This document shows positions 1 through 7,552 of a stretch of DNA of 20,476 bases, one piece after another. Every line of letters begins with the position of its first letter. Position 1 is the first letter of the stretch. Position numbers and translations under genes: made by a program. The notes beneath the pieces were generated by a model. That model saw nothing but the letters and a program-made list of their open reading frames with translations. It was not told the origin of the DNA and did not search any database. Source of the stretch: Corynebacterium rhinophilum (GTDB lineage Bacteria > Actinomycetota > Actinomycetes > Mycobacteriales > Mycobacteriaceae); assembly GCF_030227225.1 (NCBI RefSeq), contig NZ_JASPHQ010000028.1, positions 1 through 20,476 of the forward strand, given 5' to 3'.

Positions 1-232
1 GGCCAACAGACCAATCAACACACAACCATGCACACAAAAATAAAAAATAAGTACATTGGCACACTATTGAGTTCTCAGACATCGTCACCACACAACAGCT
101 ACATGCTCTAAAGCATGGAACTCGTTGCGAGTAAAAAGTTATTTTTTGTCAGGGCCTGTTTTCCTATCGCCGCTTCAGCCAGAAACAAATTCTTGTCTCT
201 GTGGGGCGCTGTCGGTCGCGCTGACTCGTATT
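1..232 (-). promoter_or_regulatory. Leader of a ribosomal RNA operon (16S gene beyond left edge)
   Basis: Read on the minus strand, this AT-rich stretch contains TGAGAACTCAATAGTGTG at 77-60, the conserved boxA-type antitermination region found ahead of rRNA genes in corynebacteria and mycobacteria. It continues into a T-rich run typical of rrn leaders. A small perfect hairpin (arms 102-107 and 112-117, CATGCT/AGCATG) lies upstream of the boxA. No 16S 3' end or tRNA precedes it, so it looks like a 5' leader and not a 16S-23S spacer. No protein-coding gene is credible here. The 16S gene itself is not in the window, so this rests on recalled sequence similarity. Confidence 0.72.
60..77 (-). promoter_or_regulatory. 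boxA-like rRNA antitermination element
   Basis: The minus strand reads TGAGAACTCAATAGTGTG, followed by CCAATGTAC. This is the highly conserved actinobacterial rrn leader element at which the Nus antitermination complex is thought to assemble on the nascent RNA. The match comes from memory of corynebacterial and mycobacterial rrn leaders; no alignment was run. Confidence 0.7.
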
Positions 233-261
233 AAGTTACACACCGCTTTAAACTTTTACAA
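233..261 (-). promoter_or_regulatory. Candidate rrn promoter
   Basis: On the minus strand TTGTAA (261-256) is followed after 17 bases by TAACTT (238-233). This is a plausible -35/-10 pair, with transcription expected near 226 and running out of the left edge. It lies between the end of the ABC permease gene and the boxA element, where an rrn promoter is expected. Real rrn operons often have several promoters; I see only this one with acceptable spacing. Confidence 0.35.
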
Positions 262-292
262 ACTCGCTGGTCACTCCTGGTTTCGAACGCAT

Positions 293-1272
293 TTATCTCA
301 TGCCAAGCCAGCCCGCAAAGCCTTTCCTCCACAGGCTGCTTATGCGGCGTGCATATATCGGCAGAGTTACGGCCCATACGGCGTAGATGCCAAGGCTTAT
401 AAACATCCCCACCGCGGCCGAGATATAGCCTTGGGCGAAAAGCCATAACAGTGCTGCGATACCGAGGAGGTACGCGACTAAAACTCCAAGGGTCCTCTTC
501 TCTAGGAACTCGAGGTACATAAGTCCCGGGACGGTGACGCCCGCGATGGCGGTCATGCCGGCGGCGACCTCGATTGTGTTCCCCCAGAAGGAAAGGGCTA
601 ACCCTACGGCGGCGCAACCAAGGATGAGGATGAGCCCCGTCATTGCGGTCATGGAAGCCCAGCGCCGACGCGTGCCGCCGAGGGTGACATAATCCCTGAG
701 CGTATCCCGCAATATGCCCATGGGCTGGCTGATGAAAACGGCGGAGAGTGACCAAGCAATGAAAGCGATGAATTCCATCGGTTCCCACAGCGTGCTCATT
801 AGCGAAAGCACAACGTTGATGGCTAAGAATACGACGACCATCAGCCACATGCGGACCTGGCGGCGGTATACAGCCTGCGCGTCGAGCGTCGGCGGGAAAC
901 GCCCAAGCTTGGATGCAATTCCCAAAGGGGTCGTGAGTACCCCGTCCTGGTTGGGGTTGGTTTCCGCCACAGCGCCCATGCCAATGCCGCCGCATAAACA
1001 GCCAACGCCCACCAGCTCTGCCGTGCAGCCGCTCCTGCCATGGCCACAACAGCAAAAACCGAGACGATAATCCGGCGGTGTTCATTCCATATCTGTGAGC
1101 TCAGGCCAAGTACTTGGTACTTATCAAAACTGGGTTGATACGTCAGGATGGGCACAAGGGGCAAGAGCAAGGTGACAGTTCCCCACTTTTCGCCAAAAAG
1201 TACAGGATAAAGCGCAATGAAGAATAGGACTGTTACCCAGACCCATTCCGTTGTGTGCCATAAGAGTTTCAT
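293..1272 (-). pseudogene. ABC transporter permease, broken by a frameshift
   Basis: Two overlapping reading frames together encode one hydrophobic protein of about 326 residues. The first part starts at 1272 (MKLLWHTTEWVW) and holds about three membrane helices. The second part, in the -1 frame, runs to the TAA at 293 and holds about five or six more. The frames join where the first reads KPTPTRTGYS and the second DGVLTTPLGI. A single missing base in the CCCC run at 940-943 (GGGG in the coding strand) would restore KPTPTRTGVLTTPLG. The start codon overlaps the ATPase stop by four bases (ATGA), so this is the membrane partner of that ATPase. As it stands, the first frame ends after 143 residues with an unrelated tail. 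It may be a real mutation or a sequencing error; I see no convincing slippery site for programmed frameshifting. Confidence 0.75.
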
Positions 1273-2072
1273 GACTGCTCCTCCAATGCTCGGACAGCCT
1301 TTTCAAGTGATACCTCTGCTACCCGGAGATGATGTTCGTTGGCATAGCGGAAGACGGGATCGGGCGAGGTAGTGCGGGCATCGACAAGCACTTGGTCTCC
1401 CAGGCTGGTTGAAGCGCGCTCCAATACCGGCAGGTCAAGGGCGGAAACGGCCGCGGAGATGGCCTCCTCGGGCCCGCTGATTTCCAGGAAGGAATCAACA
1501 AATTCATCCACTGGACCGCTGATAGGGCTCTCCCCCATGAGGGAAATAGTGTCCAACAACCCCTCTATTTCATTGAGGTGATGGGTGGATACCACGATGG
1601 TGCGACCGTGCTCTTCCCGGAGGACCTGGTAAAAGAGTTCGCGCCGTGGCAGGTCGAGACCCAGATAAGGCTCGTCCAAAAGCATTATTTCGCAGCCAGA
1701 GGCAACGGCGAAAACAAATCCCAATGCCGATTTCTGTCCACGCGAGAGCGCGGAATACGCCTTATTTGGGATGTCGAAGCCGGCGATGAGGTCGTCATAT
1801 TGCTCCGCATTCCAGTTGGGCCATCGCGCCTGGCCGACGGCGCCGAGCTTCTTGCTACCCCACGAATCCGGCAGCGGATTGTCGATGCCCATGAGGATTA
1901 CCCGGTTGAGTACGGATTGGTTATCAAAGGGCTGGCGGTCGAAGACCGTGATGCGACCGGATTGAATTTGGCCGGCAATTTTTCGCAATAAGGTGGTCTT
2001 GCCAATTCCGTTGCGGCCCACCAAGCCATGGGTAAGACCTGCGGAAAAGGTGAAATCGCGGGTAGTAATCAT
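1269..2072 (-). CDS. ABC transporter ATP-binding protein (GntR/YtrA-linked type)
   Basis: A 267-residue nucleotide-binding subunit that would power the adjacent permease at the inner face of the membrane. Walker A is GRNGIGKT (19-26), the signature is LSRGQ (109-113), Walker B is MLLDEP with catalytic Glu134, the D-loop is GLD, and the switch histidine is His164. The amino end is short: Walker A starts at residue 19 instead of about 35-40, so the first strand with the aromatic A-loop residue is absent. The usual Q-loop glutamine is not obvious in LMGIDNPLP (60-68). The RWPNWN motif (83-88) resembles the YPNWD motif of YtrB-like ATPases. About 70 residues follow the H-loop, as in that group. 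Start and stop overlap both neighbours by four bases, showing tight translational coupling. The substrate is unknown. Confidence 0.9.
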   Translation of the reverse strand: MITTRDFTFSAGLTHGLVGRNGIGKTTLLRKIAGQIQSGRITVFDRQPFDNQSVLNRVILMGIDNPLPDSWGSKKLGAVGQARWPNWNAEQYDDLIAGFDIPNKAYSALSRGQKSALGFVFAVASGCEIMLLDEPYLGLDLPRRELFYQVLREEHGRTIVVSTHHLNEIEGLLDTISLMGESPISGPVDEFVDSFLEISGPEEAISAAVSALDLPVLERASTSLGDQVLVDARTTSPDPVFRYANEHHLRVAEVSLEKAVRALEEQS

Positions 2073-2443
2073 GAGTACATTCCTCTGCTTTCTGCAACCC
2101 GATCGAAAAGGTCATGGAGCTGGGCGCGGTTGTAGCCCAAGCGAACTGCTTCATCGACAAGCGGGGCCATATATTCCGCGGCAAAGTCGCCTCGCCTGCG
2201 CTCGCGGATGGCACGCGATGCACCCTCGGCCACAAACATGCCGATGCCCCGCCGCTTTTCCAGCACCCCTAGGTCCACCAAGAGGGTGATCCCCTTCCGC
2301 GCGGTTGCGGGGTTGATGTTGTGGAAATCCGCCAACTCATTGGTGGAAGGTGCCTTATCGCCCTCCGCCAGAGTGCCGTCCACAATGGTGTCTTCCACCA
2401 AGGACGCAATCTGCCGAAAGAGCGGCTGCGTGGAGTTATCCAT
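2069..2443 (-). CDS. GntR-family transcriptional regulator, YtrA subfamily
   Basis: A regulator of about 124 residues with an N-terminal winged helix-turn-helix (about residues 8-75; motifs LFRQIA, KAPSTNELA, NPATARKG, LEKRRGIGMFV) and a short helical tail of about 45 residues. That architecture is typical of the YtrA branch, which lacks a large ligand domain and usually controls an adjacent ABC transporter. It is the first gene of the operon and overlaps the ATPase by ATGA. Three start codons are stacked (GTG 2449, ATG 2446, ATG 2443). I chose 2443 because GAAGG then sits six bases upstream. Inverted repeats just upstream suggest autoregulation. The effector is unknown; cell-envelope-active compounds are a common inducer class for relatives. 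Confidence 0.9.
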   Translation of the reverse strand: MDNSTQPLFRQIASLVEDTIVDGTLAEGDKAPSTNELADFHNINPATARKGITLLVDLGVLEKRRGIGMFVAEGASRAIRERRRGDFAAEYMAPLVDEAVRLGYNRAQLHDLFDRVAESRGMYS

Positions 2444-2458
2444 CATCACCTTCGGCTC

Positions 2459-2488
2459 GTTAGTTACTTAGTTAGTTGTGTAACTAAC
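2459..2488 (-). promoter_or_regulatory. Inverted-repeat operator ahead of gntR-ABC operon
   Basis: GTTAGTT (2471-2477) and AACTAAC (2482-2488) form a perfect inverted repeat with a four-base spacer. A further direct copy, GTTAGTTAC (2459-2467), pairs with GTAACTAAC (2480-2488). The elements lie 16-45 bases before the chosen gntR start and next to a possible minus-strand -10 (TATATG/TATGGT near 2494-2487). The placement is what is expected for autorepression by the YtrA-type regulator. No binding data are available. Confidence 0.6.
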
Positions 2489-2651
2489 CATATAACACAC
2501 TTGCCGACGCCGCAATGGTCACCGAAAACTTTTCATTTGCGGCCAATATGCTGGGAATTAGCGAATTGTGATCGACGTTTCGGGGTGAATAAGGCACACT
2601 GGAGGTAACAAAGAATTTTATTTAGAACAATTAGAACGGAACTTAGGAGCC

Positions 2652-3827
2652 ATGCTTGAACGCACACTTGTCTTTGTCGATGCCTCATACCTGCTCGCGA
2701 GCTTTTATAACTCCTGGGAAACGGGGGCCCGCGCGCAGCTAGAAATCGATCTGCCCGAGGTGGTCAGCACCATGGGCGGAATGATCGAGGAGCAATTAGG
2801 CAACCCGATTCAACGCCAATACTGGTACGACGGAATCCCGGATACCGGTCCGCACCGCTACCAACGCGCCCTTCGCACCTGCGAGGGCGTGCAATTGCGC
2901 ACGGGACAACTCATTGAATGGGGCGAGCGACGCACCCAAAAGGGCGTAGACACCCGGCTCGTGGCCGATATGGTCATGGCCGCCGTGAAGAACCAGTTCA
3001 CCGACTTTGTGCTGGTCAGCGGCGACGCGGACATGATTCCCGGCGCGCAGACCGCCGTGGACAATGGCATCCGCGTGCACCTGTACGGGTTTGGCTGGGA
3101 TTCCATGTCCGCAGCGCTGCGCCATACGTGCGATTCCACCACCATCTTGGATCCGCGCGAGGACTTCGCGGATTCCATGGAGCTGCAGGTCCTCGAGGGA
3201 CCGCTTCCCCCAGTGGTCCGCGATGCAGCGCAGAAGGCAGAGGAAGCAGAAGAGGAGCTTCCAGGAGCCGAGCACTGCGACGAGTGCGAGGAGCCCTCCG
3301 AGGTGGAAACCGCATTCGGCACCCCGGAAAAGCCGACGCCGGCGCCTGCCCCAAAGCCTGCGCCGCCTCAAAGCGCACAGCAGGCCGCAACCCCAACCCC
3401 ACAAGAGCAAGACAAGCCCACTGCAGAAGCGGAGAAGGGCCCTGCCGAAGAGGCCGAGGCTACCGATCAAGCAGCACCAAAGCCTGCGCCGAAGCCGTCA
3501 ATGATGGCACCGCGGCGCAAGCTGCGCTCGAAGTACGTCCCGCTGCCAGAAGAGGTCTGGAGCTCTGCCGGGTTCCAGTCCCCATTCGATGTGGGCCAGC
3601 AGTACGCATCGTGGTGGTTTGATAATGCCGCCAACTCAGAGCAGCGCGACCAAGCCCACTTACTGTCTGGCGGCGGATTACCGCCGGAAATCGACCGCCC
3701 GCTGCTGCAGTTCGCCTGCGAAACCCTGCATGAATACACCCTGACGGAAACCCAGCGCGTGAACTTGCGCGATGGGTTCCACTCAGGAATCCGCGGCGTG
3801 CTAATTAATATCCGCCGCGAGAATTAA
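2652..3827 (+). CDS. NYN-domain (LabA/DUF88-like) protein with C-terminal conserved region
   Basis: A 391-residue soluble protein. Residues 1-170 form a NYN domain, a PIN-like metal-dependent RNase fold. The expected acidic residues are present: Asp10 (VFVDASY), Asp100 and Asp106 (KGVDTRLVADM), and Asp125/Asp127 (SGDADMIPG). A low-complexity linker rich in Pro, Ala, Glu and Lys follows (about 183-283). A compact C-terminal region (about 290-391, starting near RSKYVPLPEEVW) matches no domain I can name with confidence. AGGAG lies only two bases before the ATG, but the first beta-strand begins right there, so the start is sound. The stop overlaps that of pspA by four bases in convergent orientation. 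RNA cleavage is inferred from the fold; the substrate is unknown. Confidence 0.85.
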   Translation: MLERTLVFVDASYLLASFYNSWETGARAQLEIDLPEVVSTMGGMIEEQLGNPIQRQYWYDGIPDTGPHRYQRALRTCEGVQLRTGQLIEWGERRTQKGVDTRLVADMVMAAVKNQFTDFVLVSGDADMIPGAQTAVDNGIRVHLYGFGWDSMSAALRHTCDSTTILDPREDFADSMELQVLEGPLPPVVRDAAQKAEEAEEELPGAEHCDECEEPSEVETAFGTPEKPTPAPAPKPAPPQSAQQAATPTPQEQDKPTAEAEKGPAEEAEATDQAAPKPAPKPSMMAPRRKLRSKYVPLPEEVWSSAGFQSPFDVGQQYASWWFDNAANSEQRDQAHLLSGGGLPPEIDRPLLQFACETLHEYTLTETQRVNLRDGFHSGIRGVLINIRREN

Positions 3828-4561
3828 TCCCCGGATTCGATTTCCTTCTTCTTGGCCATATCGGCGCGCAGCGCATCTAGCCGCGCGCTGGCCTTCATGT
3901 CGTTGCCGGCCGCTTGAATCTCACTCATGCGGTCGCCACCGGTTGCCTGCTGCAACTCTTGTGCACCAAGCGCATCGGCATAGCGCTTTTCAATCTTGGA
4001 GCGGACGGAATCCAGGCTCGGCACGGAATCATCGGGCTTGAGCTCGTTCATGGAATCGAGTGCTTCCGCATTCTTTTCCTGCATTGCGGCCTGATCCGCC
4101 TGCGCTTCCAACTGGCTCACCTGTGCCAGCTGCTCCTTGAGTCGGGCCTCGGATTGTTTTTGCTGGTTCTTGGCTTGTTCAGCCGCCTGCTCCGCCGCCG
4201 CGTGCTGCTGCTTGACGTCTTCTAGTTCCTGCTCCACCGCGACGAGCTGGGAAGCCACTACCTCAGCGGCTTGGTTGTACTCATTCGCCTTCTGGGGGTC
4301 CTCAGCGGAATCCGCGAGCTCCAAGGCGCGCTCGGTTTGGGATTGGTAATCCTGCTGGGACTTCACCAGGCGGTTCATCTGCATTTCCAACTGAGACTTG
4401 TGCCCGATGATCTCTGCCGCATGATCCGAGATTTCTTGGTGCTGTTCCTTGGCGGCCTTAACCGCCTGCTGGATTTGGACCTTTGGATCGGCGTTCTCAT
4501 CAATCTTTTGATCGAGAGAACTCATCACGTACTTCCAGCCCTTGCTGAAGGGGTTAGCCAT
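3824..4561 (-). CDS. pspA: PspA/IM30-family membrane-stress protein
   Basis: About 245 residues, almost entirely helical and rich in Gln, Glu, Ala and Lys, with no signal peptide. It begins MANPFSKGWKYVMSSLDQKID, the amphipathic start of PspA-like proteins, followed by a long coiled coil (about 25-165) and a shorter C-terminal helical region. This is the usual length and layout of the PspA/IM30 (ESCRT-III-like) family, which binds stressed inner membranes as large oligomers. ATG 4561 was preferred over GTG 4564 because AAAGGAG then sits six bases away. The gene ends head-on against the NYN gene and follows the thioredoxin gene, with an 88-base gap that could hold its own promoter. No pspB/pspC-type partner is present here. 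Confidence 0.85.
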   Translation of the reverse strand: MANPFSKGWKYVMSSLDQKIDENADPKVQIQQAVKAAKEQHQEISDHAAEIIGHKSQLEMQMNRLVKSQQDYQSQTERALELADSAEDPQKANEYNQAAEVVASQLVAVEQELEDVKQQHAAAEQAAEQAKNQQKQSEARLKEQLAQVSQLEAQADQAAMQEKNAEALDSMNELKPDDSVPSLDSVRSKIEKRYADALGAQELQQATGGDRMSEIQAAGNDMKASARLDALRADMAKKKEIESGD

Positions 4562-4652
4562 CACAATCTCCTTTGGTCATAAAAAAGACGCTTTCTAGCG
4601 AGTTTAGCGATACTCACCAGAAAACGCCGTGGAAGCTCTGAAAATTCAGATT

Positions 4653-5024
4653 CTATGCCTGCTGTGCGTTCTGCTCTTCAACCTGGCGGCGAACCTCAGC
4701 CATGTCCAGGTCCTTGACCTGCTTGAGCAGATCCTCCAGTGCTGCGGGCGGCAGTGCGCCGGCCTCACGGAATACGAGGATGCCATCGCGGAAGATCATC
4801 AGGGTAGGAATGGACTGAATCTGCAGCGCGGAAGCAAGGCCCTGGTTTGCCTCGGTGTCCAGCTTGGCAAAGGTAGCATCCGTGTGCTCCTCGGATGCCT
4901 TCTCGTAGACAGGGGCAAAGCGCTTACATGGGCCGCACCAGTCCGCCCAGGCATCGACAAGCGTAATGCCTTCGCCGGTTACGGTCTGTTCAAAGTTCTC
5001 TTCAGTGACGTCGATAGTAGCCAT
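4653..5024 (-). CDS. Thioredoxin
   Basis: About 123 residues with the full thioredoxin fold. The active site is WCGPC (Cys30 and Cys33 from the chosen start), the cis-proline is in SIPT (Pro73), and the buried Asp is in VDAWADW. The protein is cytoplasmic and would reduce protein disulfides using thioredoxin reductase. A charged, Gln-rich tail of roughly 15-20 residues extends beyond the usual end. The frame stays open upstream to 5063, but MATIDV at 5024 aligns with family starts. AAAGGAG lies 11 bases before it, a rather long spacing. The gene diverges from the copper operon across about 120 bases containing the CsoR-type site, so copper-linked control is possible but unproven. Which thioredoxin paralogue this is cannot be told from one window. 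Confidence 0.92.
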   Translation of the reverse strand: MATIDVTEENFEQTVTGEGITLVDAWADWCGPCKRFAPVYEKASEEHTDATFAKLDTEANQGLASALQIQSIPTLMIFRDGILVFREAGALPPAALEDLLKQVKDLDMAEVRRQVEEQNAQQA

Positions 5025-5082
5025 ACTCGTTGTAACTCCTTTACATTGTGGTTTATTCCCCACCGTACCTAAATTCCTCCCT

Positions 5083-5110
5083 TGCCTGATACCCCTAGGG
5101 GGTATAGCAT
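5083..5110 (+). promoter_or_regulatory. Copper-responsive copZ-copA promoter with CsoR-type operator
   Basis: ATACCCC (5089-5095) and GGGGTAT (5099-5105) form a perfect palindrome around TAG. This is the classic G/C-tract operator bound by copper-sensing CsoR repressors. It sits between a likely -35 TTGCCT (5083-5088) and a likely -10 TAGCAT (5105-5110), a 16-base spacing, so bound repressor would block RNA polymerase. The copper-export genes start 34 bases further on. The csoR gene itself is not in this window. The consensus is from established knowledge; binding is inferred. Confidence 0.85.
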
Positions 5111-5143
5111 GGAAGCATAAGCAACCGAGAAAGGATGATAGTC

Positions 5144-5344
5144 ATGGCAACGAAGAACTACACCGTAGAAGGAATGAGCTGCGGACACTGCGAAATGTCC
5201 ATCCGCGAAGAGGTAGGCGAAATCGCCGGTGTTGAGGCAGTTTCTGCAGACCACACCACCGGCGCAGTGTCTGTCTCCGGTAGCGATTTCACCGATGAGC
5301 AAGTGGCAGCCGCCGTAGCCGAAGCCGGATACACCCTTAAGTAG
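5144..5344 (+). CDS. copZ: Copper chaperone, heavy-metal-associated domain (CopZ-like)
   Basis: A 66-residue single HMA-domain protein with the metal-binding GMSCGHC motif (Cys13 and Cys16). It would carry Cu(I) in the cytoplasm and hand it to the P-type ATPase encoded nine bases downstream. An ATG at 5135 is also in frame, but AGGA at 5132-5135 is correctly spaced (eight bases) only for ATG 5144, and MATKNYTVEGM matches family starts. It is the first gene after the CsoR-type operator, so it should be induced by copper. Confidence 0.93.
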   Translation: MATKNYTVEGMSCGHCEMSIREEVGEIAGVEAVSADHTTGAVSVSGSDFTDEQVAAAVAEAGYTLK

Positions 5345-5353
5345 GCGAATACT

Positions 5354-7549
5354 ATGTCACACGTTGATCTCGGGGTCTCGGGCATGACCTGCACGTCCTG
5401 CTCTTCCCGGGTAGAACGAAAGCTCAACAAGGTAGACGGCGTTGAGGCGAGCGTAAACTTTGCCACCGAATCCGCCTCTATTGAGTTCGATCCGGAGACT
5501 TCTACGCCCGCGGATCTGATCAAGGTCGTCGAAGGCGCCGGATACAGCGCTTTCGATATGTCCGGCAGCGATGACGGCGACCAGGACGGGGACGCAGACG
5601 CAGAGGGCACGCCGGTTGATGATGCCCGCGCTGCCGAACAACAGAGCCTGCTGCGGCGCACCATCATCTCCGCGGTATTGTCCGCCCCCATCATGGTTGT
5701 CTCCATGGTGCCCGCCCTTCAGTTCCAGAACTGGCAGTGGGCCTGCGCCATGCTGGCCACCGTCGTCTTCATCTTTGGTGGCGCCCCCTTCCACTCCGCT
5801 ACGTGGACCAACCTGAAGCACGGCTCGTTCACCATGGATACCTTAATTTCTATGGGCACTTCGGCCGCATACCTGTGGTCCCTGTACGCGCTATTCTTTG
5901 GCAACGCCGGCGAGCCCGGCATGACCATGAGCATGTCGTGGTCCTCCAGCTCGGCCGAGATGGACCATATCTACTTTGAGTCTGTGGGAATGGTCATTAC
6001 CTTCCTGCTCCTCGGCCGCTGGTTCGAGGTCAAGGCCAAGGGACAATCGTCCGAGGCGCTGCGCACCCTGCTGTCCATGGGTGCGAAGGAAGCCTCCGTG
6101 CTGCGGGATGGCAAGGAAAAGCGCATCCCCATCTCCCAATTGCAGGTGGGCGATGTCTTCGTTGTGCGCCCGGGCGAAAAGGTTGCCACCGATGGTGAGG
6201 TCGTCTCCGGCAATTCCGCCGTGGATGCCTCCATGATCACCGGTGAATCCGTCCCGGAAGAGGTGGGCGTGGGCGATACCGTTACCGGCGCCACCATTAA
6301 CGCTTCCGGCAAGTTGGAGGTCAAGGCCACCCAGGTGGGCGAGGACACGGTCCTTTCCCAAATGGCCACCTTGGTCACCAACGCGCAAGCCTCCAAGGCA
6401 CCCGTGCAGCGCCTGGTGGACCGCATCGCGCAGGTCTTTGTACCGATAGTGATCGGCATTTCCGTCCTCACGCTGCTGGTACACCTCATCTTTGGCGGCG
6501 TGGCGCCGGCGTTTATCGCCGCCGTCTCCGTGCTGATCATCGCCTGCCCTTGCGCGCTGGGCCTTGCCACCCCGACCGCCATCTTGGTCGGCACCGGCCG
6601 CGGTGCCCAGCTGGGCTTGCTCATCAAGGGCCCGGAGATCCTCGAGTCCACCAAGCAGGTCGATACCATCGTGATGGATAAGACCGGCACGGTGACCGCC
6701 GGTGAAATGTCCGTTACGGCCGTGCATGGCGATGTCCTCGAGTACGCCGCCGCCGTCGAGCGGAACTCCGAGCACCCCATCGCCCAGGCCATTGCCCGTG
6801 AGCGCGACGTGGAGCCCGGCACCGACTTTTCCACCAGCACCGCTGGCGTGGAAGCGACGGTGGATGGGGCCCGCGTGGGCGTCGGCAAGCCGCGTGGAGA
6901 ACTAGGCCAGTACGCCGATGCCTTCCGCGAGGCAGAGGCCGCGGGTGCTACCCCGGTGGCGGTGTACCTCGACGATGAGCTCGCTGGACTCATTGAGGTC
7001 CGCGACACCGTCAAGCCCACCTCCGCCGAGGCCGTCCAGCAGATGAAGCAGCTGGGCCTGACCCCGCACCTGCTGACTGGCGATAATGAGGGCGCGGCCA
7101 AGCGCGTGGCAGAGGAAGTTGGCATCACCGAGGTCACGGCCGGCGTCATTCCGGAGGAAAAGGTCGACGTCATCAAGAAGCTCCAGTCCGAGGGGCACAA
7201 TGTGGCGATGGTTGGTGACGGCGTCAACGATGCCGCGGCCTTGGCCCAGGCGGACCTTGGCTTGGCGATGGGCGCCGGTACCGACGTTGCCATCGAGGCC
7301 TCCGATATCACGTTGATGAATGGGGACCTGCGGTCCGCAGCCGATGCCATTCGCCTATCCCGCCGCACGCTGCAAATCATTAAGGGCAACCTGTTCTGGG
7401 CCTTTGCCTATAATATTATTCTCATCCCCGTGGCGGCCTTTGGCCTGCTGAACCCGCTATTTGCCGGCATTGCAATGGCGTTGAGCTCCGTATTCGTCGT
7501 CTCCAATTCCCTGCGTCTCCGGAAATTTTCCACCCAGCGCTATGATTAG
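5354..7549 (+). CDS. copA: Copper-exporting P1B-type ATPase
   Basis: A 731-residue membrane pump that expels Cu(I) using ATP. One N-terminal HMA domain carries GMTCTSC (Cys13, Cys16). A very acidic linker (about 70-95) leads to the membrane helices. The actuator TGES loop is near residue 296, the intramembrane metal site is Cys-Pro-Cys (398-400), and the phosphorylated Asp442 is in DKTGT. The SEHP motif that marks P1B ATPases is near 473, GDGVND is at 621-626, and two helices close the protein. The length is normal for CopA. The start has only a weak ribosome site and is probably coupled to copZ. Cu(I) over Cu(II) or other metals is supported by CPC together with the CsoR-type operator and copZ. 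Confidence 0.95.
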   Translation: MSHVDLGVSGMTCTSCSSRVERKLNKVDGVEASVNFATESASIEFDPETSTPADLIKVVEGAGYSAFDMSGSDDGDQDGDADAEGTPVDDARAAEQQSLLRRTIISAVLSAPIMVVSMVPALQFQNWQWACAMLATVVFIFGGAPFHSATWTNLKHGSFTMDTLISMGTSAAYLWSLYALFFGNAGEPGMTMSMSWSSSSAEMDHIYFESVGMVITFLLLGRWFEVKAKGQSSEALRTLLSMGAKEASVLRDGKEKRIPISQLQVGDVFVVRPGEKVATDGEVVSGNSAVDASMITGESVPEEVGVGDTVTGATINASGKLEVKATQVGEDTVLSQMATLVTNAQASKAPVQRLVDRIAQVFVPIVIGISVLTLLVHLIFGGVAPAFIAAVSVLIIACPCALGLATPTAILVGTGRGAQLGLLIKGPEILESTKQVDTIVMDKTGTVTAGEMSVTAVHGDVLEYAAAVERNSEHPIAQAIARERDVEPGTDFSTSTAGVEATVDGARVGVGKPRGELGQYADAFREAEAAGATPVAVYLDDELAGLIEVRDTVKPTSAEAVQQMKQLGLTPHLLTGDNEGAAKRVAEEVGITEVTAGVIPEEKVDVIKKLQSEGHNVAMVGDGVNDAAALAQADLGLAMGAGTDVAIEASDITLMNGDLRSAADAIRLSRRTLQIIKGNLFWAFAYNIILIPVAAFGLLNPLFAGIAMALSSVFVVSNSLRLRKFSTQRYD

Positions 7550-7552
7550 CGC

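Noticed and set aside
125..448. Plus-strand open frame of 107 residues at the left edge
   Set aside because: It overlaps the rrn leader and the end of the permease gene, has no ribosome site and low-complexity, non-domain content.
953..985. Programmed -1 frameshifting as an explanation for the split permease
   Set aside because: No X-XXY-YYZ heptamer in the correct register and no strong downstream stem were seen; a plain one-base loss is simpler.
231..1085. Minus-strand open frame of 284 residues across the permease region
   Set aside because: Its protein is rich in Arg, His and Gly without membrane helices, while the two frames beside it encode a coherent permease. It is a shadow frame.
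2509..2543. GCCGCAA/TTGCGGC inverted repeat between gntR and the NYN gene
   Set aside because: Arms of only seven bases with a 21-base loop and no link to a clear promoter; chance occurrence is likely.
5971..7389. Minus-strand 472-residue frame opposite copA
   Set aside because: Ser/Thr/Pro/Arg-rich shadow of the copA coding strand; the copA motifs are unambiguous.
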